Below, piece by piece: positions 20,392-30,484 of a DNA stretch of 64,000 nucleotides; within the stretch, counting starts at the first letter, position 1, and each line of letters starts with the position of its first letter. Source of the DNA: Actinomyces timonensis DSM 23838 (GTDB taxonomy: Bacteria; Actinomycetota; Actinomycetes; Actinomycetales; Actinomycetaceae); the NCBI RefSeq assembly GCF_000295095.1, contig NZ_JH806632.1:648233-712232 (forward strand). Reading direction: 5' to 3'. Made by a program: the position numbers and the translations under genes. The notes below the pieces were generated by a model. The model had not been told where the DNA came from and searched no databases. It saw only the letters and a list, made by a program, of their open reading frames with translations.

Positions 20392-20631
20392 GGCATTCCG
20401 ATCCTTGCGCGGCCCCTCGGGTCAGGACCGCTCGTGATTCGGCGTCCGCCGACGCCGTGGAGCCGGGCAGCGCAACGGGCGACAGGGACCGAGAGGCTCA
20501 GGGAACGTCCGGCGCGCCGCCTTCCGGAGCGGGCCGGCACGCACCCGGCAGACCGGGCACGCACCGCCTCACTGCAGATCCGGCACGACTCCAGATCACA
20601 CGAGGGTACAACAGCTGGTCAAAATGCCGCA

Positions 20632-20666
20632 GCGGGCGTCCGCCCCGGGAAAGGGAGGACGCCCGC
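20632..20666 (-). terminator. Rho-independent-like terminator after the stress-protein gene
   Basis: GCGGGCGTCC (20632-20641) pairs perfectly with GGACGCCCGC (20657-20666) around a 15-nt loop. Read on the minus strand the stem is followed by TGCGGCATTTTGACC. It lies 22 nt past the stop of the universal stress protein gene. Confidence 0.75.
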
Positions 20667-20688
20667 CGGTGAGACAGGTCGGTGGCGG

Positions 20689-21144
20689 TCAGGGCACGAC
20701 GACGAGGACGTCGCACTGCGACTTGCGCAGGACCTGGACGGAGACCGCGCCGAAGATGCGGCCGAGCAGGGAGTCCACGCCCTTGGAGCCGACGACGACG
20801 AGATCCGCCTCGGCCTCCAGGGTGACCAGGGTGACGGCGGAGACCGCCGTCCCCTCGACGACGACGCCCTGGGCGAGGCCGACGCCGCGCTCGATGGCGA
20901 TGTCGCGCGCCTTCTCGACGACGGCGTAGGCCTCGTCCTCGGTCAGCTGGACCTCGTTCACTCGCACGTCGGCGACCTGCGCGGTGTCGGCGACTCGGGC
21001 TTTATCCCGGGCCGAGACGGGATCGAATCCGGCCACGAGGAGCAGGGTGGCGTCGCACAGGCGCGCCATCTCACAGGCTCGGTCGATGACGTGGGTGTTC
21101 TCCTCAAGGTTGCCGACTCCGGCGACGATAGTGGTATAGGTCAC
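20689..21144 (-). CDS. Universal stress protein (UspA family)
   Basis: A single-domain Usp of 151 residues. I place the start at the GTG at 21144 (VTYTTIVAGVGN) because GAGAGG sits nine bases upstream of it; an ATG nine bases earlier would have no gap to that Shine-Dalgarno. The ATP-binding loop reads GSKGVDSLLGRIFGAVS, i.e. GxxG, nine residues, then G, with Ala where Ser or Thr is usual. It probably binds ATP and acts in stress adaptation in the cytoplasm. The gene starts 28 nt after the sugar-transporter stop on the same strand, so the two are probably co-transcribed. Confidence 0.9.
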   Translation of the reverse strand: MTYTTIVAGVGNLEENTHVIDRACEMARLCDATLLLVAGFDPVSARDKARVADTAQVADVRVNEVQLTEDEAYAVVEKARDIAIERGVGLAQGVVVEGTAVSAVTLVTLEAEADLVVVGSKGVDSLLGRIFGAVSVQVLRKSQCDVLVVVP

Positions 21145-21172
21145 GGATGTCATCCTCTCGTGTGGCGCCCGG

Positions 21173-22585
21173 TCAGGCGACGGCGGTCTCGGTGGTAGCC
21201 ACAGCGGCGGCGCGCACCCTCGGGTCGGCGTCCTTGTCGGTGTCGATCCACTCGATGAGCAGGCCGGCGATGACGAGGAAGACTGCGACGAAGAGCAGGG
21301 CGTTGACAGGGTGGTTGCCGAGCAGGTTCTTGTAGATGAAGCCGAAGGTGAGGGTCTGAAGGAGCTGGGGGACGACGATCATCATGTTGACGACGCCCAT
21401 GTAGACGCCCCGGCGCTCCTTGCGGATCATCTCGGTGACCATAACGTAGGGTACGCCCACGATTGAGGCCCAGGCCACACCAATGCCGATCATGGGCAGG
21501 TAGAGGACCGTCGTGTTCTCGGGGCTGCCGATGTGGGTCAGCAGGTAGAGGCAGATGGCGGCCAGGAAGAGGGCCGCGGTGTGGACGTGCTTGGGCCCGA
21601 CCTTGTTGGCCAGCCGCGCCAGGAAGAGCGCCACGATCGTGCAGGAGATGTAGTAGACGACCATGAGGCCGGTGGCGAAGCCCGAGGCGTCGCTGAAGGC
21701 ATCGGTCTTGGCGTAGTTCGGGTCGCTCAGGTTGACGCCGAAGTAGGCGATGGCGCACATGAGCCCGAGGTACTGCCAGAAGACGTTCATGGCGTACCAC
21801 TGGAAGAGGTAGACGAGGGCCATCTTCTTCAGGCCGCGGGGCATCTCGACAATGGCGACGCCGACGTCCTTGACGAAGCCGAAGGGGCCCTCCTCCCTCT
21901 TCTTGCGCTCGAGCTCGGCGCGGCCCTCCGGCGTGGGCGGCAGCTCCTTGGTGGAGAGCACCGAGATGAGCACGGAGCCGATGGAGCACACCGAGCCCAC
22001 CATGAAGGCCCCGAACACCCAGTAGGGGATGCCCGCGGCGGTGGCGCCCCTGAGGATCTTCTCCAGAACCGCCAGCGTGCCGGCGGCCAGGGCCGAGCCG
22101 GCGCCGATGAACAGGGCCTGGGTGAGGAAGCCCTTGGCGAACTGCTTGGAGGGCAGGCGGTCGGCGATGAAGGCCCGGTAGGGCTCCATGGCCGTGTTGT
22201 TCGAGGCGTCCAGCAGCCACAGGCACAGCACCGCCATCCACACGGCGGTCACGAAGGGCATGAGGAACAGGAAGATGGAGCAGCCGACGGCGCCGATGAG
22301 GAAGAAGGGCTTACGGCGGCCCCACTTGTCGCTCCAGGTCCGGTCCGACAGCGCCCCGATGAGGGGCTGGATGAGCAGGCCGGTGACGGGTCCGGCCAGG
22401 TTGAGGATGGGCAGCTCGTCGGGGGAGGCCCCGAGGAACTGGTAGATGGGCGACATGACGTTCTGCTGCATGCCGAAGGAGTACTGAATGCCGAAGAAGC
22501 CGACGTTCATCAGCAGGATCTGGCCCGTACTCATCATGGGCTTGTGCGCGAGATCCACCGCGCCGTTCTGGGAGGTCTGTGCCAT
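21173..22585 (-). CDS. SLC45-type MFS sugar transporter
   Basis: A 470-residue 12-helix permease. GFFGIQYSFGMQQNVMSPIYQFLGA in pieces (GFFGIQYSFGMQ, then NVMSPIYQFLG), PLIGALSDRTWSDKWGRRKPF and DASNNTAMEPYRAF match bacterial relatives of the SLC45 sucrose-proton symporters. The ATG at 22585 has AAGGACG seven bases upstream. A LacI-type operator lies 132 nt before the start, which fits sugar-responsive control, although no LacI gene is in the window. Sucrose or another alpha-glucoside is the likely substrate; this is inference from the family. Confidence 0.85.
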   Translation of the reverse strand: MAQTSQNGAVDLAHKPMMSTGQILLMNVGFFGIQYSFGMQQNVMSPIYQFLGASPDELPILNLAGPVTGLLIQPLIGALSDRTWSDKWGRRKPFFLIGAVGCSIFLFLMPFVTAVWMAVLCLWLLDASNNTAMEPYRAFIADRLPSKQFAKGFLTQALFIGAGSALAAGTLAVLEKILRGATAAGIPYWVFGAFMVGSVCSIGSVLISVLSTKELPPTPEGRAELERKKREEGPFGFVKDVGVAIVEMPRGLKKMALVYLFQWYAMNVFWQYLGLMCAIAYFGVNLSDPNYAKTDAFSDASGFATGLMVVYYISCTIVALFLARLANKVGPKHVHTAALFLAAICLYLLTHIGSPENTTVLYLPMIGIGVAWASIVGVPYVMVTEMIRKERRGVYMGVVNMMIVVPQLLQTLTFGFIYKNLLGNHPVNALLFVAVFLVIAGLLIEWIDTDKDADPRVRAAAVATTETAVA

Positions 22586-22716
22586 AGGTCGTCCTTGTCC
22601 TGGGCCCTGCGGTTGTCGGCGCCATCCGAAGCGGATGCCGTGCCTCCCGTCCGAGAGAGCGCTGTGCGGGACGGCGGGGAGTCTCAGGGGGTGGCAAGGC
22701 AATGATCTACCCAACA
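22586..22716 (-). other. 5' untranslated stretch of the sugar-transporter gene
   Basis: Between the LacI-type dyad (22717-22732) and the transporter start there is no open frame with a ribosome site and no clear structured leader apart from short GC stems. The AAGGACG ribosome site closes the stretch. Confidence 0.35.
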
Positions 22717-22732
22717 TGGCTAACGTTTGACA
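22717..22732. promoter_or_regulatory. LacI/GalR-type operator upstream of the sugar transporter
   Basis: TGGCTAACGTTTGACA is a 16-bp dyad with a central CG and 12 of 16 positions symmetric, in the form expected for LacI/GalR repressors (TGnnnAACGTTnnnCA). It is the only AT-rich dyad in the region. Confidence 0.6.
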
Positions 22733-23063
22733 TGCCTTTAGTCTTACATTGGGTCGATCTGGGCATGGTTCAGGCGCACGATCCGATTATTCCACGGTAT
22801 GTCTCGTGGAGCACTTTCAAATCCGAAGAGCCGTCGTCGTGCCTCCGACCCCGGCTCCCGCGGGCCCGCAGAACACAGGGGTGCCGCGCCCCGACGGGAC
22901 GCGGCACCCCAAGAAAACTGCGTCGTGCTGAGAAGGCGGGAGCCCTGGTGCCGTGCCGCGGGCCCCGGCGTCGAACCCTCAGCGCGGCGCAGCAGCGCTC
23001 ACGCGCGGCGGCAGGCCTCCGCCCTCCTCGCGCCCTCCTCGCCTCGCGGCCGGCTCGCGCGGC
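22733..23063. other. Gene-free stretch between clpC and the sugar-transporter operator
   Basis: These 331 bases lie downstream of clpC and upstream of the transporter, both on the minus strand. They hold an 11-bp perfect hairpin (see 22878-22910) and a weak dyad CCACG/CGTGG at 22793-22810. The AT-richer part (22733-22820) probably includes the transporter promoter, but I could not fix its -10 and -35. Nothing else is recognisable. Confidence 0.4.
22878..22910. terminator. GC-rich hairpin, probable clpC terminator
   Basis: GGGGTGCCGCG (22878-22888) pairs perfectly with CGCGGCACCCC (22900-22910) over an 11-nt loop, 154 nt past the clpC stop. There is no T-run on the minus side, so it may need a factor or act mainly as an RNA-stabilising stem. 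Confidence 0.55.
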
Positions 23064-25625
<2,562 letters not shown>

Positions 25626-25719
25626 CGCGGGTTATCTCCTCGGCACGTGCGGTCGGTTGGGGGCGCGGGGGCCGCGCGCCCGATGAGGGCGACGGGCCCA
25701 GCGCGGGCACGTGCTGCCA

Positions 25720-25725
25720 AGGCTA
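25720..25725 (-). promoter_or_regulatory. Probable -10 box of clpC
   Basis: On the minus strand TAGCCT lies about 95 nt before the clpC start. No good -35 is present at the expected spacing, as expected for an activator-dependent promoter. A perfect 8-bp palindrome, GGCATGGG/CCCATGCC with a 2-nt centre (25733-25750), lies just upstream. Confidence 0.4.
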
Positions 25726-25753
25726 ACGGCGCGGCATGGGGGCCCATGCCCCT

Positions 25754-25768
25754 GTTCGCGGTAGGCGT
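25754..25768 (-). promoter_or_regulatory. ClgR-like activator box upstream of clpC
   Basis: On the minus strand ACGCCTACCGCGAAC fits the core of the corynebacterial ClgR motif as I recall it (CGC, five bases, GCG followed by two A/T and C/G), with one mismatch. It lies about 30 nt upstream of the proposed clpC -10, where an activator would bind. Confidence 0.45.
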
Positions 25769-25835
25769 GAGTCAAGGTTGAGTCGATCCCGCTCAGGAAT
25801 GGCTGGGGATCGCGCAGAGCCTGCGCGGTTTTGGT

Positions 25836-25868
25836 CCAGTGCCGACCCACTGCCGACCCACTGCCGGT
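25836..25868. repeat. Three tandem 11-nt repeats
   Basis: CCAGTGCCGAC, CCACTGCCGAC and CCACTGCCGGT follow each other without gaps, and CCCACTGAG-like copies continue to about 25892. They lie just upstream of the leaderless promoter at 25926 and might be binding sites or a replication-slippage tract. Confidence 0.6.
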
Positions 25869-25925
25869 GCGGAGACCCACTGAGCCCCACTGAGGAGGTC
25901 CACCGTCCGCATGGCGGTCGCCGTC

Positions 25926-25955
25926 ATGACATCGCGCCAGGCCAGTGCGTAGGGT
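25926..25955 (+). promoter_or_regulatory. Promoter of the ABC-importer leader transcript
   Basis: ATGACA (25926-25931) is an acceptable -35 and TAGGGT (25950-25955) a good actinobacterial -10, 18 bases apart. Seven bases separate the -10 from an ATG at 25963, so the transcript should start at or beside that codon. Confidence 0.6.
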
Positions 25956-25962
25956 GCGCCGC

Positions 25963-26082
25963 ATGGAACACATCTCGCGCATCCTTGCCGGCCACGACGC
26001 CCCCGCGTCGTCGGCGATGATCGGCCGCGCGCGGATGATGCGCTGTTGTCGCTGTTCCAGCGCCCGCTGCCAGGCCTGTTGA
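25963..26082 (+). CDS. Leaderless cysteine-rich leader peptide (candidate cysteine attenuator)
   Basis: A 39-codon frame whose ATG begins seven bases after a -10 box and has no Shine-Dalgarno, so it should be translated from a leaderless mRNA. The peptide ends MMRCCRCSSARCQAC: five of its last twelve residues are Cys, encoded TGT or TGC, immediately before the TGA. Actinobacterial and mycobacterial poly-Cys leader frames of this form act as cysteine-responsive attenuators of downstream operons. Here the downstream operon is a NitT/TauT-type importer, a family that includes sulfonate and taurine uptake. Ribosome stalling at the Cys codons during cysteine shortage would favour expression; this is inference. 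The frame lies 325 nt upstream of the binding-protein start. Confidence 0.6.
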   Translation: MEHISRILAGHDAPASSAMIGRARMMRCCRCSSARCQAC

Positions 26083-26407
26083 TCCTTCCAGGCCCAGTCC
26101 GTCCAACCCTCGCCGCCCAGTGATGGGCCAGCGGCGATAGCTGGTTCGCGCGAGCGGAGCCACTGGCGGTTCCCGCGTCGAAAGCACCCCCAGATCCACT
26201 GGAGCACCCCAGAGCGCCCGAAGCACCCCGCTACGGGATGCTTCCAGCGTCTTGCAGATGCCCCAGACGGTCCCCGGATGCTCGGGGCGGCGCGGTAATG
26301 CCGAGCACGCTCCCGATGCGCAGGCCCCCGACCGCCTCCGCGGGCCCGCGCCAGCACCCTCATCAGGCCCGCGCCACCCCAACACCGTCATTCCACAGGA
26401 GACCACC
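26083..26407 (+). other. Structured leader RNA between the Cys-rich peptide and the ABC operon
   Basis: A 325-nt stretch without a gene. CAGCGG at about 26131 can pair with CCGCTG inside the Cys-codon run (26064-26069). AGCACCCC recurs at 26183, 26203 and 26222, i.e. every 19-20 nt. AGCACCCC (26222-26229) pairs imperfectly with GGGATGCT (26235-26242), and TGCTCGG (26279-26285) pairs perfectly with CCGAGCA (26301-26307). These could be alternative stems of an attenuator, but no stem is followed by a T-run, so a Rho- or translation-coupled mechanism is more likely than intrinsic termination. Confidence 0.4.
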
Positions 26408-27586
26408 ATGACCGCTTCCCCATCCGCCCCCTCCCCCGCTGAGGCTCCCTCAGCGGCCCCCACCCCCGCGGCCGAGGGGGCGCCCACCGCGCAGGCGCCC
26501 GCCGATGCCCCCGTCACCTCCGATAACGCGGCCGATATCCTCGCCGCCGATGACAGCGCCGACGAGCTCGCCGCCGTCGCCAAGCGCTCGACCACGCGCC
26601 GGGGCCTCCTCATCGGCGGCTCGGTGGCCGCGGCCGCCCTCGTGGCCGGGGGCGCCTGGCTCACACTGCGCCGCACGAACCAGGGCGTCGTCGGCGCCGC
26701 CGAGGAGATCCCCCTCGTCATCGGCGGGGACATCTGCGCCGCCCCGCTCTACGCCGCCTACCACCAGGGCTACTTCGATGACGCCGGGCTCAACGTCACC
26801 CTCGTGCGCACCCAGCAGACCGAGGACACGAAGGACGGCGTCGGCGCTGGCAAGTACATCGGCGCCCCGGGCATCTTCTTCTCCTGGCTCGAGCCGATCT
26901 ACAACGGCCTCAACGCCCGCCTGACAGCGGGCCTCCACGCCGGCTGCCTGCGGGTGGTGGCGCCCGAGGGCTCGTCCTACTCCTCGCTGGCCGACCTCAA
27001 GGGCGCCTCGATCGGCGTGCCCTCCCTGTCCTCCTCCGCCTTCGCCTACTTCTCCATCGGCCTGTCCGACGCCGGTATCAACCCCGATCCCTCGGCCGGG
27101 GACATCAGCTGGCGCACCATCGACTCCGACTCCCTCGGCCAGTCGCTGACCTCGGGGGATGTCGACGTCATCATGGGCTCCGACCCCGGCGTCCTCCTGC
27201 CGGTCCTGGCGGGCACCGGCCACGAGATCGCCAACAACGACGCCGAGCAGTTCTGCTGCTCCGTCGTCCTCAACGGCGACTTCGTCTCCAAGCAGCCCGA
27301 GAGGGCCAAGGCCCTCACCGAGGCATGGCTCAAGGGCTCGGCCTACGTGCCCGACCACATCGAGGAGATCGCCAAGCTCGAGGTGGACAACGAGTACGTG
27401 GCCACTGAGCAGGACGTCGTCCAGAAGGTGCTGCGCACCTACGGCTTCGACGCCTCCGCGACCCGCTTCCGGGCGGCCATCGAGCCGGGCATCGAGCGCT
27501 TCAAGAAGACCGGCTTCATCTCGGCCGATGTCGAGGCGGGCAAACTCGCCGACGCCGTCTACGCCGACCTGGGGATCAGCCAGTGA
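26408..27586 (+). CDS. ABC importer substrate-binding protein, NitT/TauT (SsuA-like) type
   Basis: A 392-residue exported binding protein. The ATG at 26408 has ACAGGAG six bases upstream. Residues 1-60 are an unusually long Ala/Pro/Ser-rich pre-region; then TTRRGLLIGGSVAAAALVAGGAW (in pieces, TTRRGLLIGG and the hydrophobic run) forms a signal anchor or possible Tat signal. The mature part has IPLVIGGDICAAPLYAAYHQ and GYFDDAGLNVTLVRTQ, the start of the NMT1/SsuA-like periplasmic-binding fold, and SSYSSLADLKGASIGVPSLS. It should capture the solute for the following permease and ATPase. A sulfur compound is suggested only by the Cys-rich leader; nitrate, taurine or a pyrimidine cannot be excluded. 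Confidence 0.85.
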   Translation: MTASPSAPSPAEAPSAAPTPAAEGAPTAQAPADAPVTSDNAADILAADDSADELAAVAKRSTTRRGLLIGGSVAAAALVAGGAWLTLRRTNQGVVGAAEEIPLVIGGDICAAPLYAAYHQGYFDDAGLNVTLVRTQQTEDTKDGVGAGKYIGAPGIFFSWLEPIYNGLNARLTAGLHAGCLRVVAPEGSSYSSLADLKGASIGVPSLSSSAFAYFSIGLSDAGINPDPSAGDISWRTIDSDSLGQSLTSGDVDVIMGSDPGVLLPVLAGTGHEIANNDAEQFCCSVVLNGDFVSKQPERAKALTEAWLKGSAYVPDHIEEIAKLEVDNEYVATEQDVVQKVLRTYGFDASATRFRAAIEPGIERFKKTGFISADVEAGKLADAVYADLGISQ

Positions 27587-28641
27587 GCGCCGCGGCACGC
27601 GAACCCCAGACCGAGCGCCACGACAGCCCCGCCAGCGCTGCCTCCCCCACCGGCGCTGCGGGGACGGCGGCGCTGGAGTCCCGCCGCCGGGCCCTCGTCC
27701 GCGGCGGATCCCTCGCCCTGGCGCTGTGGGCGGCGCACCTCGTGGTCGTCGTCGCCATGCCGGATACCGCGCTGCGCACGGCTAGCCACCAGCCCCTCCT
27801 CATCGTCGTCGGGGCCTGGATCGCCGTCCTGGCGGTCTGGCTCGCCTGGGCTCTGGCCCGCCCCGCCTCCTCCGCGGCGGGGGCCCTGGCCCACCGTCTG
27901 CCGTGGATCGCGCTGGGCGGCGCGTGGATGATCCTGTGGCAGGTGACGACGGCGAAACTGGACTGGCTCTCACCGCCCTACTTCACCTCCCCGGAGGTCC
28001 TCATCGACGCCTTCCGCGGGGACCTCGACCTCATCGCCTCCAGCCTGGGGGCCTCCGCCCTGCTGTTCCTTGCCGGCTACGCGCTGGGCTCCGTGACGGG
28101 CTTCATCACCGGGCTGCTCATGGGTTGGTCGCGGCGGGCCGACTACTGGCTCCACCCGCTCCTGCAGACCATCGGCCCGGTCCCGGCCGCCTCGCTGCTG
28201 CCGCTGGCGCTGCTCGTCGCGCCGTCGACCTTCGCCTCCGCCGTCCTCATCATCGCCTTCGGGGCCTGGTTCCCCATGGCGACGATGACCCGCGCCGGCG
28301 TCCACGCCGTACCCCGCAGCTATATCGACGCCGCCCGCACGCTCGGCGCGAGCGAGGCCTTCCTCGTGGGCCGCGTGGCGATCCCCGCCGCCCTGCCCGA
28401 CATGCTCACCGGCCTGTTCACGGGCCTGGGGACCTCCCTCGCCGCGCTCATGACGGCTGAGCTCGTCGGCGTCGACCGAGGCCTGGCCTGGTACATCAAC
28501 TGGGTCAAAGGGTGGGCGGACTACCCCCGCATGTACGTGGGGCTCGTCGTCCTCGTCGTCTTCTGCCGCGCCCTCATGATCCTGCTCTTCAAGCTCCGCT
28601 CCTCGCTGCTCGCCTGGCAGCACGACCTCGTCCGGTGGTGA
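27583..28641 (+). CDS. ABC importer permease, NitT/TauT (SsuC-like) type
   Basis: A 352-residue inner-membrane permease. The GTG start overlaps the preceding stop as GTGA. Two helices near residues 40-85 precede the usual six-helix BPD_transp_1 core. The cytoplasmic coupling (EAA) loop reads YIDAARTLGASEAFLVGRVA, followed by IPAALPDMLTGLFTG. It forms the channel with the adjacent ATPase. The two extra N-terminal helices make it longer than SsuC or TauC (about 260 residues). TGA is followed six bases later by the ATPase start, so all three genes are one operon. Confidence 0.9.
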   Translation: MSAAAREPQTERHDSPASAASPTGAAGTAALESRRRALVRGGSLALALWAAHLVVVVAMPDTALRTASHQPLLIVVGAWIAVLAVWLAWALARPASSAAGALAHRLPWIALGGAWMILWQVTTAKLDWLSPPYFTSPEVLIDAFRGDLDLIASSLGASALLFLAGYALGSVTGFITGLLMGWSRRADYWLHPLLQTIGPVPAASLLPLALLVAPSTFASAVLIIAFGAWFPMATMTRAGVHAVPRSYIDAARTLGASEAFLVGRVAIPAALPDMLTGLFTGLGTSLAALMTAELVGVDRGLAWYINWVKGWADYPRMYVGLVVLVVFCRALMILLFKLRSSLLAWQHDLVRW

Positions 28642-28647
28642 CCCACG

Positions 28648-29550
28648 ATGACCAAGAACGCGACCAGCGCCCCCGCGGCGCCCGACCCCGGGAGCACGAC
28701 GAGCACCGCTGAGCGCCCGCGCGGCGCCGAGGTGGCGCTCACCGGCGTCACCCACCGCTACCCGCTGCACCACGAGCTCGACCACGGCTGGGTCCCCTGG
28801 GCGATCCGCCAGGTCTCGCCGGCCGCCCGCGCCCGCTACGAGGCCGAGGCCGCCAAGGGCTCCTCCCTCCACGTGCTCGACGACGTGACGCTCACGATCC
28901 CGCCCGGGCAGTTCGTCGCCGTCGTCGGGCAGTCCGGCTGCGGGAAGTCCACGATCCTCCGGCTCCTCGCCGGGCTGGAGACGCCCAGCCAGGGCAGTGT
29001 CGTCGTCGACGGCGAGCGGATCACCCGCCCGGCACCAGAGCGCGCCATGGCCTTCCAGGATGCCACCCTCCTGCCGTGGAGGACCGTGAGGGACAACGTG
29101 GCGCTCGGGCCGCAGGCGCGAGGGCGCCTGGCCATCGACCAGCGGCGCATCGACGCCGCCCTGGAGATCGTGGGGCTGCGCGACTTCGCCGGCGCCTACC
29201 CCTCGACGCTCTCCGGCGGCATGGCGCAGCGCGCCGCGCTGGCCCGGGCGCTGGTCAACCGGCCCCGGCTCTTCCTCCTGGACGAGCCCTTCGGCAAGCT
29301 CGACGCCCTGACCCGCTTGGGCCTCCAGGACGAGTTCGCGCGCCTGTGGTCCTCCCAGGCCTTCACCGCGATCCTCGTGACGCACGACGTCGACGAGGCT
29401 CTGCGCCTGGCCGAGCGCGTCGTCGTCCTCTCGGAGCGGCCCGCCCACGTGGTGGCCGACCTCGAGGTGCCCGCCGCGCTGGCCGACGCCCCCGCCTCCA
29501 CCGAGTACCAGGACCTCAAAGCGCGCATCCTCGCTCTCCTGGGCCGGTGA
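28648..29550 (+). CDS. ABC importer ATP-binding protein, NitT/TauT (SsuB-like) type
   Basis: A 300-residue ATPase. Walker A is GQSGCGKSTILRLLAG, the Q-loop region is MAFQDATLLPWRTVRDNVAL, the signature is LSGGMAQRAALARAL, Walker B is LFLLDEPFGKLDALTR and the switch is LVTHDVDEALRLAER. All match the SsuB/TauB/NrtD group. An insert of about 35 residues (HHELDHGWVPWAIRQVSPAA and beyond) after the first strand is not typical of the family. It energises the preceding permease. Confidence 0.93.
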   Translation: MTKNATSAPAAPDPGSTTSTAERPRGAEVALTGVTHRYPLHHELDHGWVPWAIRQVSPAARARYEAEAAKGSSLHVLDDVTLTIPPGQFVAVVGQSGCGKSTILRLLAGLETPSQGSVVVDGERITRPAPERAMAFQDATLLPWRTVRDNVALGPQARGRLAIDQRRIDAALEIVGLRDFAGAYPSTLSGGMAQRAALARALVNRPRLFLLDEPFGKLDALTRLGLQDEFARLWSSQAFTAILVTHDVDEALRLAERVVVLSERPAHVVADLEVPAALADAPASTEYQDLKARILALLGR

Positions 29551-29592
29551 GCGGCGCCCGCGCGGGGGCGGGGCCGGGCTGACATGCCAGCC

Positions 29593-29621
29593 TTGGTTGT
29601 CTGATATCCGTCGGTTAGAGT
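29593..29621 (+). promoter_or_regulatory. Promoter of the broken CPBP protease gene
   Basis: TTGGTT (29593-29598) and TAGAGT (29616-29621) are separated by 17 bases, a good vegetative promoter. About 70 nt of leader follow up to the AGGAGGACA ribosome site, which begins 15 nt before the ATG at 29696. Confidence 0.6.
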
Positions 29622-29695
29622 CCCCTGCCCGGGCCGGGCCCGGCTCCGCGCGGCGACAGCACAGCGCGTGAGCAAACCAGGAGGACACCACCAAC

Positions 29696-30418
29696 ATGCC
29701 GACGACGGGACTCGCCAAGAGGATCACCCGCCTCAACCGCACTTGAACCAATGACCCCCGGATCGCCCTGACCATCCCCCTCTTCCTCGTGCTCGTGGCC
29801 CTCAGCCTCGCCCTGCCCTACGCCCTCGTGGAACTGCCCGGCATCTCCAGCCTGCCGGAGAAGGAGGGCGCCGCCGTCGGGATCCTCGCCTCCGAGGTCA
29901 CCTGCGCGCTGGGCGGATGGGGGCTCCTCCACCTGCTCGGCTACCGCTTCTCCGAGGCCTCGCCCCTGCGCTCCACGCGGTTCTGGCTGGTGGTGGTACT
30001 GGGTTGCCTCGCCGTGCCGCTGAGTGATGAGATCGTCGGGAGGATCGGGGACCTCGTCGAGGGCGCCGGCTACGCCGCGGGCAGCCAGGAGGAGCACGCC
30101 GACTCGATCCTCAGCAGCCCCCTGTGGCACACCTTCTTCTCGATCAACGTGCTCGGCCCGATCTTCGAGGAGATCACCTTCCGCGGGCTGCTCCTCAAGT
30201 ACGTCTTCACCCGGCACGCGGTGATCGGGGTCGTGGCCTCCACGCTCCTCTTCGCCTTCATCCACTCCCCCGCCACCGCCGTGGACTGGCTGTACTACGT
30301 CATCCCGGGCGCGATCTTCGCCGTCGCCTACTACGCGACCCGCCGCCTGGAGGCGTCGATCCTCATCCACGCCCTGACGAACCTGTACATCTACGCCAGC
30401 GTCCTCGTGGAGGGCTGA
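29696..30418 (+). pseudogene. CPBP-family intramembrane protease interrupted by an in-frame TGA
   Basis: An AGGAGGACA site leads to an ATG at 29696, and the frame reads MPTTGLAKRITRLNRT before a TGA at 29744-29746. Without any shift the same frame continues TNDPRIALTIPLFLVLVAL and runs as a normal CPBP (Abi/CAAX) protease to 30418, with EEITFRGLL, FAFIHSP and LIHALTN, the motifs of the glutamic intramembrane protease site. A single TGG-to-TGA change would explain it (LNRTW TNDP). The remnant could be translated from a GTG at 29789 but would lack the N-terminus of helix 1. Either a recent nonsense mutation, a sequencing error, or poor readthrough; I favour a pseudogene. Confidence 0.75.
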
Positions 30419-30484
30419 GCGCGATGCCCGGCGGAAGGCTGAGCCACAGGCAGTGAGCCCGCGCGGCCGGCCCAGCCACCGCCC

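Noticed and set aside
25632-26363. Minus-strand open frame upstream of clpC that could be read as a gene
   Set aside because: It has no ribosome site, an Arg/Gly/Pro-rich shadow composition, and would be antisense to the well-placed leader promoter and Cys-rich frame.
29744-29746. TGA as a selenocysteine codon in the CPBP gene
   Set aside because: CPBP proteases are not known selenoproteins, the position is not catalytic and no SECIS-like stem follows.
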